From assembly GCA_041538185.1 (NCBI GenBank), contig JBGORM010000001.1:620001-684000 (forward strand): a DNA stretch of 64,000 bases. Direction: 5' to 3'. The number at the start of each line of letters is the position of its first letter. Within the stretch, counting starts at the first letter, position 1. Of this stretch, positions 28,725-39,152 are shown in pieces. Below the pieces are notes generated by a model that was not told the origin of the DNA, did no database searches, and saw only the letters and a program-made list of their open reading frames with translations. The position numbers were made by a program, and so were the translations under genes. This stretch comes from Melioribacteraceae bacterium 4301-Me (GTDB taxonomy: Bacteria > Bacteroidota > Ignavibacteria > Ignavibacteriales > Melioribacteraceae).

Positions 28725-30007
28725 TTCTCCTCCTTTAAATAGAATTGAAATTGTTTTGTTAATTCTTCTGTTAGTTTTTTGCGATTGTGCTTTTCAATAA
28801 AATCCTCATTAGGCAATGGTAATTTATTTGATTTATAAAGACTGTATATATCCAAGATTTTGTTTTTGATATCATCAACATCATCTGGCGCAGTAATAAA
28901 AGCAGCGCCGTATTCTTTTAATGCTGATTTAGCAGCTCCATCAGGCACACAAGCTAATATTGGTTTGCGCGCTCCAAAATATTCAAATAGCTTTCCTGTT
29001 GAAATTGTGTCTGCATTTTTCATATTACCAATCATCATCCATAATATATCAGTAGACTTAATTTTTTTAACAGCTTCTACATGCTCTAAATAACCATAAT
29101 CAAAAATATATTCAGTTAAACCTAAGTCTGATATTAATTTTTTGTTTTCATTTCTTAGGTAGCCAATAAATTCCAATTGTATATCAGCTGCTATTTCGGG
29201 GTTTTCAATTGATAATTTTTTAAACGCTCTTAAAAAATAGACAGGAGTTATTTTCTCATAAAATATGCCTGAATATGTAAGCTTCATTTTGCTGTTGTTC
29301 TTTGGCAAAGCTTCAACTTTCTCAAAATCCTCTGGGTCATAGCCATGCGGTATAATAACAATATCATCAAAAGATAAGAATTTATAATTCATTAGTAACT
29401 TTTCTTTTATCTTCCTATTGACAGCTATAATTTTATCAGCGTGCTTAAGGGAAAAATATTCAAGTTGTTTATGTTTCCATTTGTGATATGGAGTAGGATA
29501 AAATGCGAAATGATTCTCGTACCATAAATCCCTATAATCTACAAATAGCGGGATATTAAATTCGTCTTTCAATTTTGCAGCATAATAAAATGATGAAAAT
29601 GGCGGAATAGTTACATACAAAATATCAAATTTTTCAGACGAAAGTTTTTTCCTAACTAACTCATATGCTTTTTTCGACCATGATTTTTTATTGTCTGGAA
29701 TAAAAAAGGCTTTGCTAATCGATGATAAAATTTTACGTAGAAATTCCTTTGGCATATTAACAGTTTGATATTTTAATCCCAAGAGCGAATTAACATCGAA
29801 AGCTTCCGTCCTAATTATTTCTATATTCGAATTTTCTATTTCTTTTAGAAGTGACATATCATGTGCAAAGTAAGCAGTATTACCTGCGGTTACCACTACA
29901 GGCTGCCAATTAAAATAAGGCATATACTTAACAAATTTTAATGTTCGTTGTACACCACTTAATCCCATTGGCGGGAAATAATAAGCTAATACTAGAACTC
30001 TAAACAT
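28721..30007 (-). CDS. Glycosyltransferase family 4-like protein
   Basis: This 428-residue GT-B protein begins with LAYYFPPMGLSGVQRTLKFV, the typical opening of GT4 enzymes acting on cell-surface glycans. It has an N-terminal acceptor domain and a C-terminal Rossmann domain with SGIFYEKITPVYFLRAF and STGKLFEYFGARKPILA, which holds the sugar-nucleotide glutamate. Donor and acceptor are unknown. It lies between guaB (5 bp upstream) and purD (4-bp overlap) without other glycan genes, so it is an isolated member. Confidence 0.85.
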   Translation of the reverse strand: MFRVLVLAYYFPPMGLSGVQRTLKFVKYMPYFNWQPVVVTAGNTAYFAHDMSLLKEIENSNIEIIRTEAFDVNSLLGLKYQTVNMPKEFLRKILSSISKAFFIPDNKKSWSKKAYELVRKKLSSEKFDILYVTIPPFSSFYYAAKLKDEFNIPLFVDYRDLWYENHFAFYPTPYHKWKHKQLEYFSLKHADKIIAVNRKIKEKLLMNYKFLSFDDIVIIPHGYDPEDFEKVEALPKNNSKMKLTYSGIFYEKITPVYFLRAFKKLSIENPEIAADIQLEFIGYLRNENKKLISDLGLTEYIFDYGYLEHVEAVKKIKSTDILWMMIGNMKNADTISTGKLFEYFGARKPILACVPDGAAKSALKEYGAAFITAPDDVDDIKNKILDIYSLYKSNKLPLPNEDFIEKHNRKKLTEELTKQFQFYLKEEN

Positions 30008-30012
30008 AGTTA

Positions 30013-31491
30013 TTAAATTTTTTTATAAGATTGATAATTTGGTGCTTCTTCAGTAATTATCACATCATGTGGGTGACTTTCGCGCAAGCCAGCATTTGTT
30101 ATTTTTACAAATTTAGCTTTTGTCTTTAATTCATTGATATTTTTTACGCCGCAATAACCCATAGCGGCTCTTAGTCCACCGACAAATTGATAAATAGTTT
30201 CAGAAAGTGGTCCTTTGTATGGTACTCTGCCCTCTACGCCTTCAGGTACTAATTTTTTTATATCCTCTTCCATATCTTGAAAATACCTATCACTACTGCC
30301 GTGCTTCATTGCACCTAACGAACCCATACCTCTATATATTTTAAAGCTCCTTCCCTCGTAAAGAACTTTTTCTCCTGGTGTTTCTTCAACTCCTGCAAGC
30401 ATGCCCCCCATCATAACTGTATCAGCACCCGCTGCAATAGCTTTTGGTACATCACCGGTCTGTTTAATTCCACCGTCAGCAATAATTGGTATCCCTTTGC
30501 CTTTCAAAGCGTTTGCTACATTTATAACAGCAGTAATCTGAGGCACACCAACACCAGCAATCACCCTGGTAGTACATATCGAACCAGCTCCAATTCCTAC
30601 CTTTACAGCATCTACTCCAATCTTGATAAGTTCCAAAGCTGCTTCTCCTGTAACTATATTTCCAGCAATTAACTGAAGGTACTTATATTTTTTCCTTATT
30701 TGACTAATCGTTTTCAGCACACCTTGTGAATGACCATGCGCAGTATCAACTACAATAACATCAACATTAGAACTGACCAAAGCTTCTACTCTTTCCATAG
30801 TATCTTTTGATACTCCAACTGCAGCACCAACTCTTAATCTTCCTAAATCATCTTTACTTGCATTTGGAAATTTCTTTTTCTTAGAAATATCCTTGTATGT
30901 TATAAGTCCTTTTATTATTCCTTTTTTATCAACAACGGGTAATTTTTCTATTCTGAACTTATGGAGAATTTTCTCTGCATCTTCAAGAGTTGTGCCTAAT
31001 GGGGCTGTAATTAGGTTTTCTTTTGTCATTAATTTTGATACAGGCAATTTTCTATTAGGCTCGAAACGCAAATCTCTATTAGTTAGAATTCCTATAAGCT
31101 TGCCTTGAGAATCAACAATAGGAATACCTGAAATTCTATACTTAGACATTAAGTTTTCAGCTTCTTCGACAGTTTTATCGGGGGTTAGTGTAATAGGATT
31201 GTGAATCATTCCGCTTTCAGATCTTTTAACTTTATCTACTTCTTCAGCTTGACGTGCAATAGACATATTTTTATGAATAATACCAATACCACCTTGAGCT
31301 GCCATAGCAATTGCCATTTCAGATTCTGTAACAGTGTCCATAGCAGCCGATAAGAAAGGAATATTTAATTTAATTTCAGGTGTTAAGTAAGAGGAAACAT
31401 CTACCTCACGAGGAAGCACTGCAGATTTTGCTGGGAGCAAAAGAATATCATCAAATGTTAAGCCCTCAAATTCAATTTTATCTTTTCTCAT
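30013..31491 (-). CDS. guaB: IMP dehydrogenase
   Basis: This enzyme makes XMP from IMP, the first step to guanine nucleotides. The 492-residue protein has a TIM barrel split by two CBS domains (about 95-205). The catalytic C306 is in [10 protein letters not shown], followed by [18 protein letters not shown] and a flap with [10 protein letters not shown]. Length and order are canonical. It is preceded by an intrinsic terminator of the upstream dehydrogenase gene, so it has its own promoter in the 51-bp gap or relies on read-through. Confidence 0.97.
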   Translation of the reverse strand: MRKDKIEFEGLTFDDILLLPAKSAVLPREVDVSSYLTPEIKLNIPFLSAAMDTVTESEMAIAMAAQGGIGIIHKNMSIARQAEEVDKVKRSESGMIHNPITLTPDKTVEEAENLMSKYRISGIPIVDSQGKLIGILTNRDLRFEPNRKLPVSKLMTKENLITAPLGTTLEDAEKILHKFRIEKLPVVDKKGIIKGLITYKDISKKKKFPNASKDDLGRLRVGAAVGVSKDTMERVEALVSSNVDVIVVDTAHGHSQGVLKTISQIRKKYKYLQLIAGNIVTGEAALELIKIGVDAVKVGIGAGSICTTRVIAGVGVPQITAVINVANALKGKGIPIIADGGIKQTGDVPKAIAAGADTVMMGGMLAGVEETPGEKVLYEGRSFKIYRGMGSLGAMKHGSSDRYFQDMEEDIKKLVPEGVEGRVPYKGPLSETIYQFVGGLRAAMGYCGVKNINELKTKAKFVKITNAGLRESHPHDVIITEEAPNYQSYKKI

Positions 31492-31510
31492 AATAGCCTC
31501 TAATGATTAC

Positions 31511-31534
31511 AAAAAAGACCACATTAAGTGGTCT
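31511..31534 (-). terminator. Intrinsic terminator between the dehydrogenase gene and guaB
   Basis: On the minus strand a perfect 7-bp stem AGACCAC/GTGGTCT with loop TTAAT is followed directly by TTTTTTG. It lies 9 bp beyond the stop of the glutaryl-CoA-type dehydrogenase and is a textbook rho-independent terminator. Confidence 0.85.
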
Positions 31535-31542
31535 CTAAATTT

Positions 31543-32712
31543 TCAATCAAAAGCTGAATAGCCAGTAATATCTTCACCAATTATTAAGGTGTGCATTTCA
31601 TGAGTACCTTCATAAGTTTTAACTGATTCAAGATTAGCAGAATGACGCATAACAGGATATTCATCTAAAATTCCATTAGCACCTAAAATCTCTCTAGACA
31701 TTCTGGCAATTTCAAGTGCTTTTTCACAATTATTTCTTTTTGCCATTGAAATTTGTGTATGTTTTACCGTTCCTTTGTCTTTCAATCGGCCCAATTGTAC
31801 ATTCAGCAGTTGAGCCTTTGTTATCTCTGTGAGCATATAGACCAGCTTTTCTTGAGTAATTTGATAAGCTGCAATTGGCTTACTAAACTGAATTCTTGAT
31901 TTTGCATAATTTAATGCAGTATCGTAGCACGCCATCATAGAACCTACAACTCCCCATGCAATTCCGTATCTTGCTTGGTTCAAGCACATTAAAGGTGATT
32001 TAAGCCCATCACTTTTTGGCAAAATATTTTTTTCTGGCACAAAAACATCTTGGAATATTAATTCAGAAGTTACCGATGCCCTTAAAGAATGTTTACCTTT
32101 CATTTCGGGTGCTGTAAATCCTTCAGCACCTTTTTCAACTAAGAAGCCTCTAATTACCCCATCAAGTTTAGCCCAGACAACAGCTACATCGGCAATACTA
32201 CCATTTGTAATCCACATTTTAGCACCGTTCAGCAAATATCCCCCTTCTACTTTTTCAGCACGAGTTATCATTCCTGCTGGGTTAGAACCATAATCCGGCT
32301 CAGTTAAACCAAAGCAGCCAATTTTTTCTCCTTTAGCAAGCTTAGGCAGCCAATAATCTTTTTGATTCTCATCACCGAAAGTATATATTGGATACATAAC
32401 CAGTGCGCTTTGCACAGAGACAAAACTTCTAATTCCGCTATCACCCCGCTCAAGTTCTTGCATTACTAAGCCGTAAGCTACATTATTCATTTCGGCACAA
32501 CCGTATTTGCTTGGCAAATTACTCCCAAAAAGACCTAATTCAGCCATTTTGGGTATTAAATGCATTGGAAATGTGCCCTCACGGTAATGTTTTTCAATGA
32601 CAGGCAGAACTTCTAATTCAACAAATTCACGTACAGTATTTCTAACAAGAATTTCTTCTTGACTGAACAGTGAATCGATTTCTATATAATCTACACCCTT
32701 AAACATTGACAT
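31543..32712 (-). CDS. Acyl-CoA dehydrogenase, glutaryl-CoA dehydrogenase type
   Basis: This 389-residue ACAD differs from the one at 21.8 kb. It has CFGLTEPDYGSNPAGM (flavin contact) and the catalytic glutamate E368 in KTYEGTHEMH, the arrangement of glutaryl-CoA dehydrogenases, which oxidise and decarboxylate glutaryl-CoA to crotonyl-CoA in lysine/aromatic breakdown. Whether this member decarboxylates cannot be decided by eye. The gene has its own terminator and is monocistronic. Confidence 0.88.
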   Translation of the reverse strand: MSMFKGVDYIEIDSLFSQEEILVRNTVREFVELEVLPVIEKHYREGTFPMHLIPKMAELGLFGSNLPSKYGCAEMNNVAYGLVMQELERGDSGIRSFVSVQSALVMYPIYTFGDENQKDYWLPKLAKGEKIGCFGLTEPDYGSNPAGMITRAEKVEGGYLLNGAKMWITNGSIADVAVVWAKLDGVIRGFLVEKGAEGFTAPEMKGKHSLRASVTSELIFQDVFVPEKNILPKSDGLKSPLMCLNQARYGIAWGVVGSMMACYDTALNYAKSRIQFSKPIAAYQITQEKLVYMLTEITKAQLLNVQLGRLKDKGTVKHTQISMAKRNNCEKALEIARMSREILGANGILDEYPVMRHSANLESVKTYEGTHEMHTLIIGEDITGYSAFD

Positions 32713-32760
32713 AAAAAATAATATTTACTTATGAAATATAAATAAACTATCGCAGTTCAC

Positions 32761-33396
32761 TCAATCGTCTTCAATATTTATATCTAATTGTCTCAAAGCG
32801 CTTTTTATTATTTCGTATTCAAAACCCTTATTTTGAAGATAAGAGAAAACTTTCTGTCGAATTTTATTTTTGTCTGAATAAATTTTTATTAAGTAGTTAA
32901 TTCTTTTTTGAGCTAATATAACAGCATTATTAATCAGTAAGTCAGTATCTCGATTTTCATCAATCAATTTATCTATTACTTTTCCTTCAATTCCTCGTTT
33001 TAATAAATCGGCTTTTAATTTATTTATGCCAATCTTTTTTTTAACAATATTTTGTTTATAATAATTTTCAGCAAATAAAGTGTCGTTTATATAGCCCTTT
33101 TCCAAAAATTCATTAATAACGTTTTCAACCAATTGATGATTAAATTTTTTTTGAATGAGTTTTCTTTTAAGTTCGTAGGATGAATGCTCTCTTCGTGATA
33201 ACAGTTTGAAGATATAATCTTTTATTTTAAGTCTTTCTGAGTCAATTTTAAGTTCTTCTAAATCAGAATCTGATAACACATCATTTTTTCTAAGACCTTT
33301 TTTAACAGCAGATTGATAAGCTACAGTTATAGTTTCAGAGTTATCAAAGGTGATAATAACATTATTTCCCTTCTTTTGTATTGATTGAATTATCAT
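32761..33396 (-). CDS. recX: RecA regulatory protein RecX
   Basis: This 211-residue basic, helical protein has the RecX pattern: [33 protein letters not shown] and [12 protein letters not shown], i.e. repeated three-helix modules. RecX binds inside RecA filaments and limits their activity. An N-terminal extension of about 60 residues precedes the first module, as in Bacteroidota homologues. It overlaps recA by 4 bases and is translated after it. Confidence 0.92.
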   Translation of the reverse strand: MIIQSIQKKGNNVIITFDNSETITVAYQSAVKKGLRKNDVLSDSDLEELKIDSERLKIKDYIFKLLSRREHSSYELKRKLIQKKFNHQLVENVINEFLEKGYINDTLFAENYYKQNIVKKKIGINKLKADLLKRGIEGKVIDKLIDENRDTDLLINNAVILAQKRINYLIKIYSDKNKIRQKVFSYLQNKGFEYEIIKSALRQLDINIEDD

Positions 33397-34454
33397 TTAC
33401 TTTTTTGTTTCTTTGTCTCTAATTCTTTCTCTTGTTGAGTTCCCTCTTGAGCTTCTTTTGGAATCATACCTAAGGAAATTTTTACCTCATTTTCTAATTT
33501 TGTCATTAGTTCGTTATCTTCCATTAATTTTTGCCTAAATTGTTCTCTCCCTTGATAACGTTCATCGTTGTAAGTAAACCAAGCACCACTTTTCTTTATA
33601 ATGTTCAATTCAGAAGCGAGGTCAATCAAATCACCTGCTTTACTTATTCCTTCGTTATAAAGAATATCAAATTCAACTTCTTTAAACGGTGGTGCGACCT
33701 TACTTTTAACGACTTTAACTTTGGTTCTATTGCCCACAACATTTTGTCCATCTTTAATGGCAGCAATTCTGCGAATGTCTAATCTTACACTTGCATAGAA
33801 TTTTAATGCATTACCGCCGGTTGTAGTTTCAGGGTTGCCAAACATAATTCCAATTTTGCTTCTGAGTTGATTTGTGAAAATCACACATGTTTTTGATTTA
33901 CTAATAGCGCCGGTAATTTTTCGTAGAGCTTGAGACATTAATCTTGCTTGCATGGCCATCTGCGGGTCTCCCATATCGCCTTCTATTTCGGCGCGTGGCA
34001 CGAGTGCAGCAACAGAATCAACTACAATTACATCTAATGCATTACTTCGAATTAAAGTATCAACAATTTCTAATGCTTGTTCTCCAAAATCGGGTTGAGA
34101 AAGCAAAAGATTATTAGTATCAACATGCAAACGTTTAGCATAATTAACATCTAGTGCATGTTCAGCATCGATAAATGCAGCAAGTCCACCTTTCTTTTGA
34201 GCTTCAGCAATAATATGAAGGCATAGTGTAGTTTTACCAGAAGATTCAGGTCCAAATATTTCTACAATTCTGCCTCGCGGTACCCCGCCAATACCCAAAG
34301 CATAATCAAGGGAAATTGAGCCAGTCGAAATTGATTCCAGCTCATTTATAACGCCATCGCCCAATTTCATTATTGTGCCTTTACCGTAGGTTTTCTCGAT
34401 ATTAGAAATCGTGTCTTCGAGTATTTTCATTTTAGCATCTTTATCGTTTGCCAT
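33393..34454 (-). CDS. recA: Recombinase RecA
   Basis: This DNA strand-exchange ATPase and SOS co-protease has Walker [10 protein letters not shown] (68-76), [22 protein letters not shown], the DNA loop region [10 protein letters not shown] and [11 protein letters not shown]. At 353 residues with a charged Gln/Lys tail it is full length. It leads a tight group recA-recX. No LexA-type operator was recognised in the 15-bp gap to thpR, so the promoter is likely further upstream. Confidence 0.98.
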   Translation of the reverse strand: MANDKDAKMKILEDTISNIEKTYGKGTIMKLGDGVINELESISTGSISLDYALGIGGVPRGRIVEIFGPESSGKTTLCLHIIAEAQKKGGLAAFIDAEHALDVNYAKRLHVDTNNLLLSQPDFGEQALEIVDTLIRSNALDVIVVDSVAALVPRAEIEGDMGDPQMAMQARLMSQALRKITGAISKSKTCVIFTNQLRSKIGIMFGNPETTTGGNALKFYASVRLDIRRIAAIKDGQNVVGNRTKVKVVKSKVAPPFKEVEFDILYNEGISKAGDLIDLASELNIIKKSGAWFTYNDERYQGREQFRQKLMEDNELMTKLENEVKISLGMIPKEAQEGTQQEKELETKKQKSK

Positions 34455-34469
34455 CTGTTCCTCCGTTGT

Positions 34470-35018
34470 TTAATGTAAGTTAAAGTTTTTTATTTTGTGA
34501 TATACCGAACCAGTAGATTTAAGCTCACTTTTAAATAAAATTATATTTGAGACGGTAAAAGTTATTTTAGGAAATATATGATTACTAAACTTATAAATTT
34601 TTTGAATATCCTCATTACCTCTAATTCTTAATAATGTAACATGTGGTTTAAACTCTCTGTTTTCTTTAGGAAATCCTAATTCATTACAACAATTGTCAAT
34701 TTCATGTTGGATTATTTTTAACTGTTCTGAATCGTTTGTTTTCACCCAAAGAATTCTTGGCTGTCCAGCTTTCTTGAAAAATCCAAATTTTTCAAAAAAG
34801 AGATCAAACTTGGCTTTATCTTTAAGCACATTTGCAATTGTTTCAATCAGCTTTTTGTTTTTTTCTTCTTCTACATCACCTAAGAATTTCAATGTAATAT
34901 GAAGTTTTTCTTTAGGTTCCCATTTAATTCTCGGATCGTTGTAGATGTTATCTCTTATTTCAATTAATTTATTTAAAGCATCTTCAGGAATTTCAGCTGC
35001 AATAAACAATCTATTCAT
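34470..35018 (-). CDS. thpR: RNA 2',3'-cyclic phosphodiesterase
   Basis: This 2H-phosphoesterase opens RNA 2',3'-cyclic phosphate ends. The 182-residue protein has the two signature motifs HITLKF (40-45) and HVTLLR (about 129-134) that form the active site, and starts with RLFIAAEIPED. It overlaps cinA by 8 bp and precedes recA by 15 bp. The order cinA-thpR-recA is common in many bacteria. Confidence 0.93.
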   Translation of the reverse strand: MNRLFIAAEIPEDALNKLIEIRDNIYNDPRIKWEPKEKLHITLKFLGDVEEEKNKKLIETIANVLKDKAKFDLFFEKFGFFKKAGQPRILWVKTNDSEQLKIIQHEIDNCCNELGFPKENREFKPHVTLLRIRGNEDIQKIYKFSNHIFPKITFTVSNIILFKSELKSTGSVYHKIKNFNLH

Positions 35019-36267
35019 CGTAAGGAATTCCTAACAAATTTCTTCTTAGCATGTCTAATGCAGCTTGAGCTGTCCTGTCTTTATTTAACAATCTATTATC
35101 GCCAAATCGGTACTCCCGCGCTGTACAGATTTTCTCATCACAAATGCCGATATAAACTAAGCCCACAGGTTTATTATCTGTGGCTCCAGTGGGTCCCATA
35201 ATGCCTGTTACTGCAAGACCAATATCAGAGCCGCTAATTGCCCTTACGCCTTCTGCCATTTGTCTGCAAACTTCCATACTAACAGCGCCGTATTTTTGTA
35301 TTACATCCTCGTTAACCTTTAGCAATTCTACTTTAGCGGCATTACTGTATGCAACTACACCTCTATCGAAATAATTACTACTACCGCTTATATTTGTAAG
35401 TCTATTAGAAATTAAGCCGCCCGTGCATGATTCTGCTACAGAAATTCTTAATCCCCTTTCAGTTAATAACTTAGCTACTACTGATTCAAGAGTATCATCT
35501 TCTTTACCGTAAATATATCGACCAATAATTGTTCTAATTTTCTGTTCAATTTCTGTTAGTTTGTTATGTGCTTTCTCAATTGATTCTTCTTTTACTGTTA
35601 GTCTTAATTTTACTCCAAATTGATTTGGCAAGAAAGCTAGTTTAGCACCTTCTAACAACTTATCCAAGTCACCTAACTTTTCAAATAAAAGTGATTCTGG
35701 TATACCTGTAGTAAGCAAATTCACTCTTTGAATAAACTGTTTCTGCGTACCTATTTTTTCTGTTAATTTTGGAATTACAAAACTTTCCATCATACCTTCC
35801 ATTTCGTAAGGTACTCCCGGCATAGCTACAAAAATTTTTTCTTCTTTTTCAATCCAAATACCTGGTGCAGTTCCTCTTGAATTTCTAATTGCTGTAGCAA
35901 TTTTAGGCACTAATGCTTGTTCTTGGTTTACTTTTGTTAATGGTCTACCGCGCGTTTCAAAAAATTTTTTAATATCGTTTAACACGTTTTGGTCTGTTAC
36001 CAGCTCAGTTTTAAAAAAATTGACAACACATTTTCGTGTTACATCATCGTGTGTTGGTCCCAAACCACCAGTAACAATTACAATATTATTATTTTGGTAT
36101 GCATCTTTAAATTCTTTCAATATTTCTTTTTCTTCGTCAGGAACAACACTTGTTTTTGTCACAGTAATATTTAGTTTAGTTAACTGTTCACCAATAAATG
36201 CTGCATTAGTGTTGAGAGTTTGACCAATAATTATTTCGTCACCAATAGTAATAATTTGTGCTTTCAT
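35011..36267 (-). CDS. cinA: CinA: competence/damage-inducible protein, NMN deamidase
   Basis: This 418-residue two-domain protein has an N-terminal MoaB/MogA-like domain (IITIGDEIIIGQTLNTN, VTGGLGPTHDDVT, AMPGVPYEM) and a C-terminal PncC-type NMN amidohydrolase domain (SVAESCTGGLISNRLTN, GIMGPTGATDNKPVG). Full-length CinA proteins act on pyridine nucleotides (NMN deamidation, ADP-ribose hydrolysis). It sits upstream of thpR-recA, the position that gave the family its competence link. Confidence 0.95.
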   Translation of the reverse strand: MKAQIITIGDEIIIGQTLNTNAAFIGEQLTKLNITVTKTSVVPDEEKEILKEFKDAYQNNNIVIVTGGLGPTHDDVTRKCVVNFFKTELVTDQNVLNDIKKFFETRGRPLTKVNQEQALVPKIATAIRNSRGTAPGIWIEKEEKIFVAMPGVPYEMEGMMESFVIPKLTEKIGTQKQFIQRVNLLTTGIPESLLFEKLGDLDKLLEGAKLAFLPNQFGVKLRLTVKEESIEKAHNKLTEIEQKIRTIIGRYIYGKEDDTLESVVAKLLTERGLRISVAESCTGGLISNRLTNISGSSNYFDRGVVAYSNAAKVELLKVNEDVIQKYGAVSMEVCRQMAEGVRAISGSDIGLAVTGIMGPTGATDNKPVGLVYIGICDEKICTAREYRFGDNRLLNKDRTAQAALDMLRRNLLGIPYDE

Positions 36268-36276
36268 ATTATTCGA

Positions 36277-36741
36277 TTAAATGAGTGAATTATAAAATAA
36301 ATTTAATGTTATCTGAATTATAATGAAAGAATAAAAAGCTGCAACAACATCATCTAAAACCACACCCCATCCACCGCGTAATTTTTCAATTTTTCTTATT
36401 GGGAAGGGTTTAATAATATCCATTATACGCCATATCAAAAAAGCTGGTACAATTAAAAAAATGCTTTTAGGTAAAAAGAGAAAAGAAATCCAAGTACCAA
36501 TGAGTTCGTCAAGTGTAAATTCCTTTGGGTCCTTGCCATAACTTTTCTCAAACTTTTCAGCCAGACCAATACCGAACACAATTAAAACAGAAATAAGGAT
36601 AAGCAATAAAGTAGGGTTTTCGAAACCGGGTATTAAGTAAAAACAAAGCGCTATAAAGCTAGCAAATGTTCCTGTGGCCCATGGGAAATAGCCTGTAAAA
36701 AAAACTGAACCAATAATTTTTTCAATAAAATTAATTTTCAA
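36277..36741 (-). CDS. pgpA: Phosphatidylglycerophosphatase A
   Basis: This small (154 aa) inner-membrane phosphatase dephosphorylates phosphatidylglycerol-phosphate. It has FFTGYFPWATGTFASF, LDELIGTWISFLFLP and the C-terminal GGWGVVLDDVVAAFYS, whose acidic residues bind the metal. There are three to four membrane helices. It overlaps pgsA by 11 bp; the two enzymes catalyse consecutive steps of phosphatidylglycerol synthesis. Confidence 0.93.
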   Translation of the reverse strand: MKINFIEKIIGSVFFTGYFPWATGTFASFIALCFYLIPGFENPTLLLILISVLIVFGIGLAEKFEKSYGKDPKEFTLDELIGTWISFLFLPKSIFLIVPAFLIWRIMDIIKPFPIRKIEKLRGGWGVVLDDVVAAFYSFIIIQITLNLFYNSLI

Positions 36742-37327
36742 GACTAAACAACCTTTTAATTAAATATCTGTTAGAATACAAATATGAAACGCCGCTAATC
36801 ACTGTAATAATAGTTACAAAAAGCATCATGTAATATATAAATATAGCATTTGATAATCTTACCAAAATAAAACTGTAGTAATCGTTTACATAGTCAATAG
36901 TTTTAGCAGTATAAATTAACAACAAATAATAAAGAAAAGACATTTGGATAAAAGTTTTCCATTTTGCAAATCTACTTGTTGTAAAAGAAACGTTTTTATA
37001 TTCAGCATAAGCACGTAATAAAGTAATGAATATATCTCTAACGATAATCAATATAACCATCCAAAATTCTAACACACCCACAAAAACAAACCCAAGAAAA
37101 GCAGTAGAAGTTAAAATTTTGTCAGCTAAAGGGTCTAAAAACTTTCCCCAGCTGGTAATGTAATTGAATTTTCTAGCCAACCAGCCATCATACCAGTCAC
37201 TAATTGCTGCTATTAAAAAAACAATTAAGGAAATTTGCTTAAGCAATGGTTCTTCAGACAAGAATAAAAAAAGAAAAATGGGTGTAAGTATTATTCGTAA
37301 CGTAGTTAATTGATTAGGAAGTATCAT
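36731..37327 (-). CDS. pgsA: CDP-diacylglycerol-glycerol-3-phosphate phosphatidyltransferase
   Basis: This membrane enzyme makes phosphatidylglycerol-phosphate. The 198-residue protein carries the CDP-alcohol phosphotransferase signature D-x2-DG-x2-AR-x8-G-x3-D-x3-D between D44 and D69 (DWYDGWLAR, GKFLDPLAD) and five to six membrane helices. It begins with LPNQLTTLRIILTP, as PgsA does. Its substrate call is reinforced by pgpA directly downstream. Confidence 0.94.
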   Translation of the reverse strand: MILPNQLTTLRIILTPIFLFLFLSEEPLLKQISLIVFLIAAISDWYDGWLARKFNYITSWGKFLDPLADKILTSTAFLGFVFVGVLEFWMVILIIVRDIFITLLRAYAEYKNVSFTTSRFAKWKTFIQMSFLYYLLLIYTAKTIDYVNDYYSFILVRLSNAIFIYYMMLFVTIITVISGVSYLYSNRYLIKRLFSLEN

Positions 37328-37329
37328 TG

Positions 37330-37638
37330 CTATGCTTCTGCTGCAATATTGTCAGAAATATTTTTTAGAAAATTGAATTCATAAATACCTGTATTGTGTC
37401 CATCTTTCCAAATTATATTCAAGGCGTAATTACCAACTATGTTGATGCTTGTTATTGTAAGTTGTTCGTTAGAGTATATGGGGATATAAGAAAGACTTTG
37501 GTTTTCTTTCTCACCAGTACAATTGGCGCAAGGACAATATTTTCTAAGATTAGCAAGTTTAATTTTGCTTTCAGTATTATCATCCCATTTAATATGTAAA
37601 TATTTTTTTTCAATAACTTTTATTTGAACTGGTAACAT
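37330..37638 (-). CDS. DUF971-family protein
   Basis: This 102-residue protein matches the DUF971 / gamma-butyrobetaine-hydroxylase N-terminal-like fold: LHIKWDDNTESKIKLANLRKYCPCANC, then GNYALNIIWKDGHNTGIYEF. The CPCANC cysteines probably bind zinc or an Fe-S cluster; stand-alone members are often found near Fe-S carriers, but the function is not proven. It abuts purC (start overlapping its stop base) and pgsA (2-bp gap). Confidence 0.85.
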   Translation of the reverse strand: MLPVQIKVIEKKYLHIKWDDNTESKIKLANLRKYCPCANCTGEKENQSLSYIPIYSNEQLTITSINIVGNYALNIIWKDGHNTGIYEFNFLKNISDNIAAEA

Positions 37639-38531
37639 TAGTTTAGTGTTATTCCTGTTAGAATTTTCAATGCTTCTAAATATTTTTTACTTGTATTTTC
37701 GATCACATAACCAGGCAATTTTGGTGCAGGCGGTTTTTTATTAAAGTTAATTGAGAGCAAGTAATTTCTTACATATTGTTTATCGAAACTATTTTGAGTT
37801 TTGCCAATTTCGTATTCATTCTTTGGCCAAAAACGCGATGAATCCGGTGTAAGCAATTCATCGATTAAAATTATAGAATCGTTATAAAAGCCAAATTCCA
37901 TTTTGGTATCTGCGATAATAATTCCCTTTGAATCGGCATAGTCGGATGCTCTGTTGTATATTGCAATTGCCTTCTCTTTGATAAAGTTATAAACATCACT
38001 ACCAATCAATGATTTTGCTTTTTGTTCGTCAATATTTTCATCGTGAACACCCAATTGTGCTTTAGTGGAAGGGGTAAAAATAGGTTCAGGCAGTTTCTCA
38101 GATTCCCTCAAGCCCTTTGGCAATTTTATTCCACAAATTGAGCCAGTTAATTTATAATCGTTCCAGCCAGAACCAGAAATATAGCCGCGTACAATACATT
38201 CCATTTCTATCAATTTGGATTTTTTTACAAGCATAGTCCTATCTTTAAGTATTGAGGAATATTTTTGACATTCCATCGGGAAATCTTCAACATTTGTTGA
38301 GATAACATGATTTGGGATTAAATCAGAGACATAATCAAACCAAAATTTTGAAATTTTAGTAAGCACCTTACCTTTGTAAGGAATTCCTTCGTTCATAATT
38401 ACATCAAAAGCTGAAAGCCTGTCTGTAGATACCATTAAATAATTTTCCCCCAAGTCATAAATATCCCTCACTTTTCCTTTCTTATAGAGTTTTAAATCAC
38501 TAAAATTTGTTTGAGTTATAACTTGTTCCAT
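37638..38531 (-). CDS. purC: SAICAR synthase
   Basis: This ATP-dependent enzyme adds aspartate to CAIR in purine synthesis. The 297-residue chain has [23 protein letters not shown] split across the ATP site, [13 protein letters not shown], the IADTKMEFG segment and [14 protein letters not shown]. The extended C-terminus is typical of the longer eukaryote-like and FCB-group PurC. It is the first gene of the group leading through pgsA, cinA and recA. Confidence 0.96.
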   Translation of the reverse strand: MEQVITQTNFSDLKLYKKGKVRDIYDLGENYLMVSTDRLSAFDVIMNEGIPYKGKVLTKISKFWFDYVSDLIPNHVISTNVEDFPMECQKYSSILKDRTMLVKKSKLIEMECIVRGYISGSGWNDYKLTGSICGIKLPKGLRESEKLPEPIFTPSTKAQLGVHDENIDEQKAKSLIGSDVYNFIKEKAIAIYNRASDYADSKGIIIADTKMEFGFYNDSIILIDELLTPDSSRFWPKNEYEIGKTQNSFDKQYVRNYLLSINFNKKPPAPKLPGYVIENTSKKYLEALKILTGITLN

Positions 38532-38698
38532 TAATTCTCCTAATTAAAACAAATTTGAAAAAAAGTATGTTCATTAAATTTGAAAAGAAATATAAATAGA
38601 CATTAATTGCTATTCAACTTAATCTTTAGTTTAGACAGTCATAATATTAGTTGTTATGTTTAAAAATGTAATTTAGATTAATACAAAGGGATTAAAAA

Positions 38699-39136
38699 AT
38701 GAGAAGACACAAATTAACTGGCTTATGTGGGGCGTTCTTGCTCTTATTTTCTACTATTTTACCACTATCGAAAATGAATGGGACAAACATTACTATACTG
38801 CCGTTATTTAACAATTTTGTAATAAACAATGTTTGGGAATGGATTAACATTTCAGCCTTTGCAATAACATATATTATCAGTGTAGTGGTTTGCATTTGGT
38901 TGATTATAGAAAAAAAATATGTTGGTATTTTTATATCGGCATCTGCAATAGCATTTGTATCATTAATAATTTTTATGGGGATTCTCATATCTAAGGTAAA
39001 TGCCAGTCCAGATGCACTTAATAATTTTTCAATCAGCTGGGGATGGATTATAATACTTCTTGGAATCTTATTAGTATATTTTAGCGGTTTTAGAATGCTA
39101 AAACAAGTGAGGACTAACGGACAAAAGAAAGTATGA
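38699..39136 (+). CDS. Four-helix membrane protein, unknown
   Basis: I do not recognise this 145-residue protein. It shows four hydrophobic segments (about 8-24, 48-71, 75-97 and 110-131), a short outside loop with MNGTNITILP and a basic C-terminal tail (RTNGQKKV). AAAGGG precedes the ATG. It faces the DeoR regulator gene tail-to-tail with a 16-bp gap. Confidence 0.65.
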   Translation: MRRHKLTGLCGAFLLLFSTILPLSKMNGTNITILPLFNNFVINNVWEWINISAFAITYIISVVVCIWLIIEKKYVGIFISASAIAFVSLIIFMGILISKVNASPDALNNFSISWGWIIILLGILLVYFSGFRMLKQVRTNGQKKV

Positions 39137-39152
39137 ATATGAAAGCTTATTG